From Paraburkholderia franconis (GTDB taxonomy: Bacteria > Pseudomonadota > Gammaproteobacteria > Burkholderiales > Burkholderiaceae), in contig NZ_WHNP01000025.1 in the NCBI RefSeq assembly GCF_009362735.1, positions 1-64,000 of the forward strand: a DNA stretch of 64,000 bases. The letters run 5' to 3'. Both the position numbers and the translations under genes were made by a program. Positions 28,856-37,403 of the stretch are shown piece by piece. Every line of letters begins with the position of its first letter. Within the stretch, counting starts at the first letter, position 1. The notes beneath the pieces are model-generated. The model made no database searches, had not been told where the DNA came from, and worked only from the letters and a program-made list of their open reading frames with translations.

Positions 28856-29554
28856 CTAGTACTGGACGAGAATGGTCACACGACGGTTCATTGAGCGTGC
28901 AACGGGATCATCACCTACGACCAGCGGAAAGTTGTCGGCCCGTCCGACAGCCGCAAGGCGACGTGGTTCAACACCCCTGTCGACAAGAAAACGCACGACA
29001 GCTCCCGCCCTCGCCGACGACAGCTCCCAGTTCGATGCGTATCGCACATTCGAAATGGGCACGCTATCCGTGTGCCCTTCGACGAGCACGTTGCTCTCCG
29101 TCTGTTTGCGCAGGATCGTCGCTATCTCATCGAGCACATCGGATGACTGTGATAGGAGGCGCGCGTCGCCGGAATTGAAGAGAACACGTGCATCGATGCC
29201 GATCTCGACTCCCTGCACGTCGTTCTTGACCGTGATCTGCCGCTTGTCCTTGGTCGTCTCGAGCCGCAGCAGCAGGTCCTTCCTGGCGGCCTCCCGCCCG
29301 CCAGCGACCGCGTCGACGCCGCCCGTCGCCACTGCGGCCCTGTCGTGACTGGCGTGCGCCCCCAGAGACTTGATTTCGACTTCTCTGGTTTTGGCAAGCT
29401 GCAGCACGTAAAGCGCAAGGAAGAACACCATCAGCGTAGTGATCAGATCCGCATATGAGAGCAGCCAACGATCCGAACCTGCGTCGGAGTCGGCATCCTC
29501 GTGCTGGCCGGATGTCTTGGCGGCTTGACGCCGGTAGCCGTATTGGGTGTCCAT
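28856..29554 (-). CDS. MotB-family stator protein (OmpA domain)
   Basis: 232 aa from the ATG at 29554. The short cytoplasmic N-terminus is followed by the single TM helix in LLSYADLITTLMVFFLALYV, with the proton-binding aspartate D36. The periplasmic OmpA/MotB peptidoglycan-binding domain (about 115-225) shows VLVEGHTDSVPIS, ELSSARAGAVVRFLV and NRRVTI. It should form a stator with the MotA homologue 58 bases upstream. No chemotaxis or flagellar genes are nearby, so it is an accessory stator (MotC/MotD or PomAB type) or powers another rotary/TolQR-like machine. Confidence 0.9.
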   Translation of the reverse strand: MDTQYGYRRQAAKTSGQHEDADSDAGSDRWLLSYADLITTLMVFFLALYVLQLAKTREVEIKSLGAHASHDRAAVATGGVDAVAGGREAARKDLLLRLETTKDKRQITVKNDVQGVEIGIDARVLFNSGDARLLSQSSDVLDEIATILRKQTESNVLVEGHTDSVPISNVRYASNWELSSARAGAVVRFLVDRGVEPRRLAAVGRADNFPLVVGDDPVARSMNRRVTILVQY

Positions 29555-29612
29555 TGACTGAATACCTTTCTTCGAAGTACGCCCGAATGCAATAGTCGCG
29601 TCGTCCGTCCTG

Positions 29613-30377
29613 TCAGGCGAGCAGCTCCGCAGCCCGCCTGCGGACATCCCCTGCCAGCCGCGTCTCGATCATGTGCGGCGATTCCTTGCGCGAGATCGCC
29701 AGCAGGCCATCGAGGTACAGGCGGCGGAAGCGCAGCTCGCTATCAATCTGCGCCCTGATCTTGCCGTGCAGCGGCAGAAAGACGAGATTCGCGGCGGCCA
29801 GCCCGTATACCGTCGCCACGAAGGCGACCGCAATGCCCTGCCCTAGTTCGGCCGGTTCGAGTATGTGCCCCGTCACCTGGATGAGACCCAGCACTGCGCC
29901 CAGGATGCCGAACGTCGGTGCGTAGCCGCCCGCCTGCTGCCAGATGCGCGCTGCGGCCATGTGGTTGCGCTCGTATGCATCCAGTTCGCGCTGCAAGGCA
30001 TCCTCAAGCACCGCTGTAGGGACGCCACTGGCAAGAAGCTCCAGGCCTTTCTGCGCGAACGGGTTGAGTCCCCCCGTATCGATCGATTCAAGCGCGAGCA
30101 TGCCGTTGAGCTTGGCCTGATCGCCCCACTCCAGCAACAGCGCCAGGTTCTGCCGGTCAACCTGTCGTGCCTTGAGGAACGCAAGGCGAATCTGGCCTAC
30201 GCCGTCGAAGAATCGCGCCCACGTGTTCTGGATCATCACCGCGGCCAGCGTGCCGCCCAGAACGATGACGAGTGCCTGCGGCTGCAGCAGTGCAGCAAAG
30301 TGCCCGCCCTCGAGCGAAAAGCCGACAACGATCGCGGTGAGCCCCAGCAGAGCGCCGAATAGTGTGAGAAGGTCCAT
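29613..30377 (-). CDS. MotA-family stator protein
   Basis: 254 aa, with four TM helices expected (about 3-22, 33-52, 150-170, 182-205). MotA/TolQ/ExbB signature: GGYAPTFGILGAVLGLI, then GQGIAVAFVATVYGLAAANLVFLP. The cytoplasmic loop between TM2 and TM3 is large and charged, including LRF-RR near the C-terminus, for contact with FliG. GAGGATCTC precedes the ATG. It lies between the cNMP/FliG fusion (76-base gap) and motB-like genes in one minus-strand operon. Confidence 0.9.
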   Translation of the reverse strand: MDLLTLFGALLGLTAIVVGFSLEGGHFAALLQPQALVIVLGGTLAAVMIQNTWARFFDGVGQIRLAFLKARQVDRQNLALLLEWGDQAKLNGMLALESIDTGGLNPFAQKGLELLASGVPTAVLEDALQRELDAYERNHMAAARIWQQAGGYAPTFGILGAVLGLIQVTGHILEPAELGQGIAVAFVATVYGLAAANLVFLPLHGKIRAQIDSELRFRRLYLDGLLAISRKESPHMIETRLAGDVRRRAAELLA

Positions 30378-30453
30378 GAGATCCTCGATGAATTGCGAAG
30401 CCGTGCCCGCATCCGGGAAGGGTGCGCTCGTCGCCCCCTGTCTGCCAGTACGC

Positions 30454-31695
30454 TCAGACGCCCAGACCCGGAGCCGGCCCCGCGACCGAAGCAGACGATC
30501 GGATCGTCCGTACGGTCTCCAGGAACCGCTGTTCGATATCGCCGACTTCGACGGGGTCGATCTTGATGTCGCGCCGCATGACCCAGGACACTTCTTTCTT
30601 TCGCGCCTCGGTCATCACGCCCAGCAGGCGGTCTGCAATGGACTGATCCGGCATCGCGACGAGCATCTTGGCCAGATCGTAGGTGTCAAAGGCGCTCACC
30701 GCGTCGAACAGCGAGCGCTGGTCGACGAATTCGAGATCTTCAAGAGCGGCGACCTCTCCCGGCGCGCGGCGCGCGGGCCGGGAAAAATACGTAATCCCTT
30801 TTTCTTCCACGTAGTTCAGCACCTTTGTCTTGCGGAAGGCAAAGACGTCTTCGGCAATTTCGGCCCGGGAAAGCTTGTTCAGGATCATTTTCCTCTCGAC
30901 GCCGATCAGTGCCTCAAGGTCGTTCAGTTCGATCAACTCGAGCTCGCTCGCCACCGACACTTCCAGATCCTGGTCCGCGACGTTGTGCGCACGTTCGGTG
31001 ATCCGCTTTGGATCGAAGGTGACGAGTTGACGGTCCGATGCGCCTTCGGACGCGTTATGCCTGGTGGCCGCTGAACCCGTGAATTCCGAGCGGCCGGCTT
31101 CCATCGAGATCAGGTTGAGTTTTTCCATGCGCCTGAGCATCACCATCACGTGAAGACGCGAGTGCCCTGCGATGGCGCGGCACTTCTTGATCACCTCACG
31201 CAAAGGCACCGAGACTTCTTCCGTCTGGCTTCGCCAGCCGCGCTCGGCTTGCGCTTCGGCGCCGGCCATCAGCGAAAGGACATGGGCGTAGGAGATCACG
31301 CCCGGCATGAAGTCGGCATGGGTGTAGGTCGCGAGCAGATCGTCCTTCTTTTTCACGCGGCGAATCATCGTGCGCACAATGTGCCTGAGCAGCGGCGAGA
31401 CACGTTCGAGCTCTTCCTCGATCACGCGTGCATTGACCACTGTCAGCTGACAGAACGTCAACGCTTTTGCCGTGTTCCCTCGCGGCTCGGCCGGAAGCAG
31501 CGCAGTCTCCCCGAAGAACTCCCCTTTTCCGAGCGTGGCGACGATAACTTTCTTGTCCTCGCACTGCGTCGAAATCTCGACCTTTCCGTCCGCAATGACG
31601 TACATGACGGATTCCCCGCCAAATCCTTCGGAATAGATCACCTCTCCCGGTGCCGCCGTTCGCGACCAGGTTGATTTTTGCTGTTGCAATTTCAT
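30454..31695 (-). CDS. Cyclic-nucleotide-binding protein fused to a FliG C-terminal-like domain
   Basis: 413 aa, soluble. Residues about 12-120: Crp-type cNMP-binding barrel with the phosphate cassette GEFFGETALLPAEPRGNTA (E63, R72). Residues about 130-200: helical region resembling a winged helix (PLREVIKKCRAIAGHSRLHV). Residues about 245-400: FliG-like helical repeats, including DRLLGVMTEARKKEVSWVM and the DIEQRFLETVRTI end, which align with FliG-C. It leads an operon with MotA and MotB homologues, so a ligand-controlled rotor or brake acting on this stator is a direct inference. The fusion itself is seen in the sequence; ligand identity (cAMP, c-di-GMP, none) is unknown. Confidence 0.82.
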   Translation of the reverse strand: MKLQQQKSTWSRTAAPGEVIYSEGFGGESVMYVIADGKVEISTQCEDKKVIVATLGKGEFFGETALLPAEPRGNTAKALTFCQLTVVNARVIEEELERVSPLLRHIVRTMIRRVKKKDDLLATYTHADFMPGVISYAHVLSLMAGAEAQAERGWRSQTEEVSVPLREVIKKCRAIAGHSRLHVMVMLRRMEKLNLISMEAGRSEFTGSAATRHNASEGASDRQLVTFDPKRITERAHNVADQDLEVSVASELELIELNDLEALIGVERKMILNKLSRAEIAEDVFAFRKTKVLNYVEEKGITYFSRPARRAPGEVAALEDLEFVDQRSLFDAVSAFDTYDLAKMLVAMPDQSIADRLLGVMTEARKKEVSWVMRRDIKIDPVEVGDIEQRFLETVRTIRSSASVAGPAPGLGV

Positions 31696-32009
31696 ACCCC
31701 GTTAACGTTTGCCGATGCGCGCCGACACCGCCCATGCAGGGTTTCGACGCCGCCGAATAGTGACTAGTTATCGACAGGCTCGGTCCCATCTTTAGCGTCA
31801 CGAGCGACGATTTCGAACCTGTGCAGGCGTTACCAAACGTCGCCGAAAGAATGTCCTGGCGCAATCGTTTGCGCGACTCCGACTGTTGCCGCGGCGCGGA
31901 CAATAGTAGACAGGTGCATTTGCGTGATGGAGGGTGCGTGATGACGGCGCACCGCGATATAGAACTTTACAGATGGTGTGGGCGGGCGGATTCGAGGACA
32001 GCGACGCAG
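31696..32009. other. Promoter region of stator operon
   Basis: About 310 bases before the cNMP/FliG gene. No clear sigma-54 or sigma-28 promoter was recognised. Confidence 0.45.
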
Positions 32010-32198
32010 TCACGTTGCCAGAACGTCCAGCAACTCCTCAATGCTCATGATGCGGATACTGTCTTCGAGCAAACCCAAAAAGACCTTGTCGTACAGGGTC
32101 TCCTGGTCGCGAACCGATAGATCGATGCGCGCGGAAGCTATGGCCAGCGCAGCACTGTGAGCCGACTGGAGGGTCTGTAGGGACGTTCTCTTTTCCAT
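32010..32198 (-). CDS. Small hypothetical protein (62 aa)
   Basis: 62 aa from the ATG at 32198 (MEKRTSLQTLQSAHSAAL), helical with an acidic C-terminus (EDSIRIMSIEELLDVLA). A longer upstream frame exists but its first 146 codons are arginine/glycine-rich and unlikely to be coding. No function is assigned. Confidence 0.5.
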   Translation of the reverse strand: MEKRTSLQTLQSAHSAALAIASARIDLSVRDQETLYDKVFLGLLEDSIRIMSIEELLDVLAT

Positions 32199-32730
32199 GC
32201 CTGTATAACGGCAGGGATGGGAAGAAATGAACCCTGCCCTTCGGTGACCCACAGGATAACGGCGTTCGCAGCGGTCATGCGTATCAGCAGTGAGTCCGAG
32301 CACATAATATTTTCGACCCCGATTCATCGTGGATATATTTAGTTTTCCTGTCGTATAAGGCCGTGCGCCACAGACGACGGGCTCGATCAGTGATCTACTG
32401 GAGCGCATTGGCGCCAACCGCCATCCAGCCTGGCGCATGGCAATGGCCATTTCCATCGTTAGGCCGACATGTGGAGAGGCGGACTTCGAAAGAGGTAATC
32501 CGCATGCGTCGATACCGCACCCTTTATGTTGCGCCTCCCCTCCCCCTTGCATAGGCTCGACCGCTGCTCGGCCTTTATAGGTCACTCGGGTACCGGCTCC
32601 CCGGCCATCTCCCTGGATGACGGTGATGGCGATCAACCAGGCCGACGCTACTAAACAGTTCGCCGTCTAGCCCTTCACGTCAATTCCAGTCGCCATCCAA
32701 CATCATCGGCTTCGACCCGCTGCGCAACCG
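32199..32730. other. Intergenic, nothing recognised
   Basis: About 530 bases without a motif-bearing frame. Confidence 0.45.
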
Positions 32731-33100
32731 CATCTCTTCGCCCTCGATTCAGATCGCGGCGTCATAGGCGTGCTGGAACTGGATTCCGACGGCCTGCAAA
32801 CCGTCTGAACCGCACAGCAACGCACCACCGAATTCCTTGCCCTGATCGGCCCGCGCGAATGCCGCGTTGTAGTGGGCACCGACATCCCAGCGAACCAGGC
32901 GATAGGCTCGAACACCGAGGACACCGTCGTCTGGCGCGAAGCCGAAACCGGACGCGAACTGGCCCGATCGGAACTGCTTCCTGTAGTCGATACTGGGACC
33001 ATGATCCGGCCCGGCTGTGCAGGGCGAAGGTATTCCATGGCGCAGGAAGGGAGAATGGCAGCTATGCGACCTGCCGATTGGAGTGCGCAGCTTGACGGAA
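32731..33100 (+). pseudogene. PQQ-like beta-propeller C-terminal remnant
   Basis: One plus frame reads HLFALDSDRGVIGVLELDSD, an in-frame TGA at 32806, then FLALIGPRECRVVVGTDIPA, TVVWREAETGRELARSELLP and GRRYSMAQEGRMAAM, propeller-blade-like repeats seen in PQQ-type proteins. The stop and the missing N-terminus make it a remnant. It is cut by the 3' end of the epimerase gene. Confidence 0.5.
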
Positions 33101-33107
33101 TCGTCAT

Positions 33108-34082
33108 TCAGCGACCGATCAAACCTTCCTGCTTCATCCAGGCGAGGGTATCGGCAAGCAGCGTACTTAACGGTGTTTCGACATAGTCCAGTTCACGCTT
33201 TGCTTTTGAGGAATCAACGCGCAGCGTTGCGCAGACGATCGCCGCACCTTCGGGTGTCACGTCGGGTTCCTTACCCGTGACCCGCGACCATGCATCGGCG
33301 GCGCGAGCGAATGTCATCAATGCCCACGCCGGTGTCGCGGCTTGGGGTGTGCGCTTGCCCAATGCGGCACCCACGCGGTGCACGAAATCGACAAAACTCG
33401 CATGCTCGCCGCCGAGCAGGTACGCCTGGCCGAACCGCTGTCGCTGCCAGGCACGCACCTGTGCGCCGGCAATTTCCCGCACATCGGCAAATGACCCGCC
33501 GCCGGACGGAATGCCGGGAAGCTTCTCGCGGTCTACCAGCATGATAAGGCGTGCCCAGTTGTGACGGTCGCCTGGACCGAGGATGTGCGACGGATTGAAC
33601 ACTATCCACGGCAGGCTGGCGTGGCGCACCGCCTGTTCGCTCAGGTATTTCGTGCGCTCGTAGTTGATCCAGCTTTCGACGTCGCGCTGCGGTATCGACT
33701 CGTCGAGCGTCCGGTGTTCGAGATGCGAGTAAGCGGACACAGACGACGTGTGCACAAACGCCTGCACGCCCGACGACTCGGCGGCACGCAGCAGGTTGCC
33801 GGTTCCCTCGACGTTGGTGGCTGTTTGCACCGCTGCGTGAGCACGCCACATGCTGGTGCTGGCCGCTGCATGGAATACCGCCTCACACCCGTTAAGCGCC
33901 GTTTCCAGAGACGCTACGTCCGCGAGATCGGCGCGGACCGGAATGCCGCCCTGAGCAGCGATGGCGTTGTCCGATTCCGCCCGACGCGACAGCGCGCGCA
34001 CTTCGCAGCCCGCCGCGCGCAGCTCGCGCAGCAAATGTCCGCCCAGAAATCCGCTTGCGCCGGTCAGGAATACGGTCGCCAT
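33108..34082 (-). CDS. NAD(P)-dependent extended SDR epimerase/dehydratase
   Basis: 324 aa from the ATG at 34082 (MATVFLTGASGFLGGHLL). The Rossmann glycine motif TGASGFLG is at the N-terminus; VFHAAASTSMW and the catalytic pattern SSVSAYS ... NYERTKYLSE (Tyr-x3-Lys) follow. The C-terminal half has the family's RHNWARLIMLVDRE and YLLGGEH segments. It resembles dihydroflavonol-4-reductase-like and steroid-dehydrogenase-like bacterial SDRs. Substrate unknown. It is divergent from rtcB with a 113-base spacer. Confidence 0.88.
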   Translation of the reverse strand: MATVFLTGASGFLGGHLLRELRAAGCEVRALSRRAESDNAIAAQGGIPVRADLADVASLETALNGCEAVFHAAASTSMWRAHAAVQTATNVEGTGNLLRAAESSGVQAFVHTSSVSAYSHLEHRTLDESIPQRDVESWINYERTKYLSEQAVRHASLPWIVFNPSHILGPGDRHNWARLIMLVDREKLPGIPSGGGSFADVREIAGAQVRAWQRQRFGQAYLLGGEHASFVDFVHRVGAALGKRTPQAATPAWALMTFARAADAWSRVTGKEPDVTPEGAAIVCATLRVDSSKAKRELDYVETPLSTLLADTLAWMKQEGLIGR

Positions 34083-34195
34083 CTTCGTCCCGGAGTCTTT
34101 ACACCGTGCACAAATCGCGAAAAAAGAAGGGAACGGCGTCTGGGCTTCCATTTTGCCGTGGGTCGCGGGATTCAGGGTATTTCGATTCGTAACCG

Positions 34196-35374
34196 TTGAG
34201 TCCAATCAAGATGTGGACACGGGGCGTCGTGATTGAGGAGGCGGCTCGCCGGCAACTGAGTAACACGGCCCGCATGCCGTTCGTGTTCAGGCACGTCGCC
34301 GCAATGCCGGACGTGCACGTGGGCAAAGGGTCGACGATCGGCAGCGTGATTCCGACACAAGGCGCGATCATCCCGGCGGCGGTGGGCGTCGACATCGGCT
34401 GCGGAATGATGGCAGTTCGCACGACGCTGACGGCCGCCGACCTGCCCGATTCGCTTTCCGGCGTGCGCGGCGCGATCGAGCGTGCCGTGCCGCACGGCGG
34501 TGCGCCGGGGCGACGCGACCCGGGCGCATGGTCGCGTCCGCCACCCGCCGTCGACGACGCCTGGAGGCTGCTGGCGCCCGGTTTTCAGCGCATCGTCGAC
34601 AAGTACCCTTCCCTCGCGCGCACGAACAACCACGCGCACGTGGGCACGCTCGGCACCGGCAATCACTTCATCGAGGTATGTCTCGACGAAGATGACGGCG
34701 TCTGGTTCATGCTGCACAGCCGATCGCGCGGCGTGGGCAACGCGATCGGGACCCTCTTCATCGAACTCGCCCAGGCCGACCTGCGCCAACACCTTGCGAA
34801 TCTGCCGGACAAGGATCTCGCGTACCTCAAGGAAGGCAGCCGACACTTCGATGACTACGTGGAGGCAGTCGGCTGGGCACAGAACTACGCGCGCAGCAAC
34901 CGTGAGGTCATGATGAATGCCGTGATCGACGCGGTGCGCTCGATTATCGGGAAACCCTTCACCATCGACGAGCACGCGGTGAACTGCCACCACAATTACG
35001 TACAGAGGGAACGGCACTTCGGCGCCGACATGTTCGTCACGCGTAAAGGCGCGCTGTCGGCGCGAGTGGGCGAGTTCGGCATCATTCCCGGTTCGATGGG
35101 CGCGAAGAGCTTCATCGTTCGCGGCCTCGGCAATGAAGAGAGCTTCTGCTCATGCAGTCACGGCGCCGGGCGCGCGATGAGCCGGAAGGAGGCCAAACGG
35201 CACTTCACGGTCCAGGATCAGATCAGCGCAACGGCGCATGTCGAATGTCGCAAGGATGCAGGGGTCATTGATGAAATTCCTATGGCCTATAAGGACATCG
35301 ACGCGGTGATGGCCCAGCGGAGCCTGGTCGAGGCGGTACATACGCTGCGGCAGGTGGTTTGTGTGAAAGGTTAG
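34196..35374 (+). CDS. rtcB: RtcB family tRNA-splicing/RNA-repair ligase
   Basis: 392 aa, 3'-phosphate RNA ligase (GTP and Mn dependent). Metal and active-site residues are visible: VDIGCGMM (D66, C69), GTGNHF (H157), LHSRSRG (H174), NCHHNY (H265/H266) and the guanylylated His in CSHGAGRAMS (H322). The frame begins directly after a stop, and the first usable start is a TTG at 34196; most relatives have about 10-14 extra residues before PIKMWTRG, so the N-terminus is slightly short or damaged. No RtcA or RtcR is nearby, so it lacks the usual sigma-54 activator context. Confidence 0.92.
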   Translation: MSPIKMWTRGVVIEEAARRQLSNTARMPFVFRHVAAMPDVHVGKGSTIGSVIPTQGAIIPAAVGVDIGCGMMAVRTTLTAADLPDSLSGVRGAIERAVPHGGAPGRRDPGAWSRPPPAVDDAWRLLAPGFQRIVDKYPSLARTNNHAHVGTLGTGNHFIEVCLDEDDGVWFMLHSRSRGVGNAIGTLFIELAQADLRQHLANLPDKDLAYLKEGSRHFDDYVEAVGWAQNYARSNREVMMNAVIDAVRSIIGKPFTIDEHAVNCHHNYVQRERHFGADMFVTRKGALSARVGEFGIIPGSMGAKSFIVRGLGNEESFCSCSHGAGRAMSRKEAKRHFTVQDQISATAHVECRKDAGVIDEIPMAYKDIDAVMAQRSLVEAVHTLRQVVCVKG

Positions 35375-35829
35375 GCCCTGATTGCTTTACGACCACCGCA
35401 CAGGCGGCGATACCGGGTTTAATCCAGGCCCGACATGAGTAAGGAGGTCCCGTGATTGGCCGGGGCAACCCCGGCGCATTGTCGAAGGTAGTACAACCTG
35501 GACACAATACCAAACGCAACTTGCCCACAATGGCAACTGCCGTCGACTTTCATGCCACTCCTCGCGTGGGGCTAAGTCCAGGCGCCAACGGCCACACGCC
35601 GTTTTCGGCTACGACCGTGTTCCAACTTTGACGTCTTCATAAATCGACGCGAGGCGCTGGCTTGGAAAAATCATCACATACGGGGCCTCACACAGTGACG
35701 GGTCAATATCGGCTGGCAGGGCACCGCATATCGCATCCAGAGGACTTGCAATCGTGATGGTCCTGCCATCACGATTGCGTGTACAGGGCTACAGATGCTT
35801 CTTGATAGCTTCGGATAGAGACGGACGCC
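35375..35829. other. Intergenic with one GC hairpin
   Basis: About 455 bases. A 7-bp GCCGGGG/CCCCGGC stem lies near 35457-35475 downstream of rtcB, without a T-run. Nothing else was recognised. Confidence 0.4.
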
Positions 35830-36156
35830 GTGAGTATTCTTTATAGAGTCCAGATTGCCGTGATGGTTTGCGGGGTTGCCGCCGGATGCGTGTCGCAGCC
35901 CATCGGGCCAGCGGTAGCCGTGAAGCCGGGGCGCGACAAGCCATTCACCGTCTTTCTGCAGGACGATTCGCAGTGCAAACAGTATGCGAGGGACCAGCTG
36001 GCGCGCGGCGGTGACGCGCGCGCTGCTAGCGATGCCCACGTGTCGCGGGCACAACTGAACATGCAGCAAAGATACGATCTCGCGTACCTGGAATGCATGC
36101 ACGCCAAGGGAAATGTGGTGTCGGAGGGTGCAGCGCCAAGTACGCAGCCTGAATAA
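35830..36156 (+). CDS. Small lipoprotein, unknown function
   Basis: 108 aa from a GTG start. The signal peptide ends in lipobox VAAGC (C20), followed by a small exported domain with a second cysteine pair (DSQCKQYARDQL and LAYLECMHAKGN). The last feature resembles glycine-zipper/YMGG-type lipoproteins without the zipper. No partner nearby. Confidence 0.75.
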   Translation: MSILYRVQIAVMVCGVAAGCVSQPIGPAVAVKPGRDKPFTVFLQDDSQCKQYARDQLARGGDARAASDAHVSRAQLNMQQRYDLAYLECMHAKGNVVSEGAAPSTQPE

Positions 36157-36295
36157 GCGACCTCGCACAGGACAACTACATGCAGCTACCGGGCGCCGGC
36201 GCGGGCGGCTTAGTTGGGCCCGAATCCAGTCAAACGTGCGTTGAGTTCGCGCGATCGCCCGTAATCGAAGCAGATTGGGCCATCCGACAAAACTA

Positions 36296-37240
36296 TTATT
36301 TCTTTTGTGCGGACCTTGCTTTGCGCGCCTGCGTTCCCGCGTCCGTGAACAGATCGACCACCACACCGCGCAGCCAGCGATTCGCTTCGTCCTGGTGGGC
36401 TCGCGCGTGCCAGAGCAGATGGATCGGCGCAGCGGGCAGCGTCAATGGCAACGGGCGCAGGATAAGCGAGAACGGGATGGCCAGTTGCAGGGCAAGTCGC
36501 TCCGGCACCGTAGCGATCAGATCAGTGCGTTGCAGGATGAAGCCCACGCTCATGAAGTGCGGCACCGTCAGTCGCACCTGACGCCGTACACCGCGCCGTT
36601 TCAGCCATTCGTCCACCTGACCGTGGCCGGTGCCGGACGACACGACTACCAGGTGCTCGGCCTCGCGCCAGGCAGCGAGCGTGAGCGGCGCATCCTCGAG
36701 CGGATGGCCGTGCCTGAACAGACAGACATAGCGCTGATCGAACAGGCGGCGCTGATAGAAGCCACCTTTGAGTTGCGGCAGCAAGCCGATTGCCAGATCC
36801 ACGCGGCCGTCGGCCATCTCGTCGCTCAGATTGACGCTCGAGTTGCGGACTGTATTGAGTGCGACACCCGGCGCTTCTCGCGACAGTCGCTCAAGCAGCG
36901 CAGGCAGGAACACGACTTCGCCGATATCGGTCATGCCGATCGTCATCGTACGCATGGCGCGTAGCGGATCGAAGCCAGACACGGGATTGAGCGCTGCATG
37001 CAGGGTGGCAAGTGCCTCCGAGACCGGTTCCGCCAGACGCAGCGCAAACGGTGTGGGAACCACACCCCCTGGCCCGCGCACGAACAGCGGATCGCCAATC
37101 CGGCGGCGGAGCTTGGCGAGCGCATTGCTGACGCCGGGCTGGCTCATGTTCATCTGTTCGGCGACAGTCGCCACACGCCGTTCCTGCATCAGCCGCTGGA
37201 AGAGCACCAACAGATTGAGGTCGATGTCACTCAGTTCCAT
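36296..37240 (-). CDS. LysR-type transcriptional regulator
   Basis: 314 aa from MELSDIDLNLL at 37240; an alternative start at 37267 adds nine residues. The N-terminal winged helix-turn-helix has RVATVAEQMNMSQPGVSNALAKLR and RRIGDPLFVRG. The effector-binding domain follows (about 95-300), of the NahR/NodD-like branch. It is divergent from the FAD monooxygenase with a 163-base spacer, so it is the likely regulator of that gene. Confidence 0.92.
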   Translation of the reverse strand: MELSDIDLNLLVLFQRLMQERRVATVAEQMNMSQPGVSNALAKLRRRIGDPLFVRGPGGVVPTPFALRLAEPVSEALATLHAALNPVSGFDPLRAMRTMTIGMTDIGEVVFLPALLERLSREAPGVALNTVRNSSVNLSDEMADGRVDLAIGLLPQLKGGFYQRRLFDQRYVCLFRHGHPLEDAPLTLAAWREAEHLVVVSSGTGHGQVDEWLKRRGVRRQVRLTVPHFMSVGFILQRTDLIATVPERLALQLAIPFSLILRPLPLTLPAAPIHLLWHARAHQDEANRWLRGVVVDLFTDAGTQARKARSAQKK

Positions 37241-37403
37241 GTCTCTGTCATAAACCGGTTCATTCAATCCAGTGATGAATCACATTCATTCCATCTTATT
37301 GAGGGATGAAGATCTAGTGCTGAAAATACTGACATGGCTCACGCATTCGACCCGCCGTCGGTGGGCGCCAGAGCAACGCGAACTGGATATCGGAGACACA
37401 TTC

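Noticed and set aside
32199..32636. Upstream extension of the 62-aa gene to 208 aa
   Set aside because: The extra 146 codons lack motifs and have shadow-like composition.
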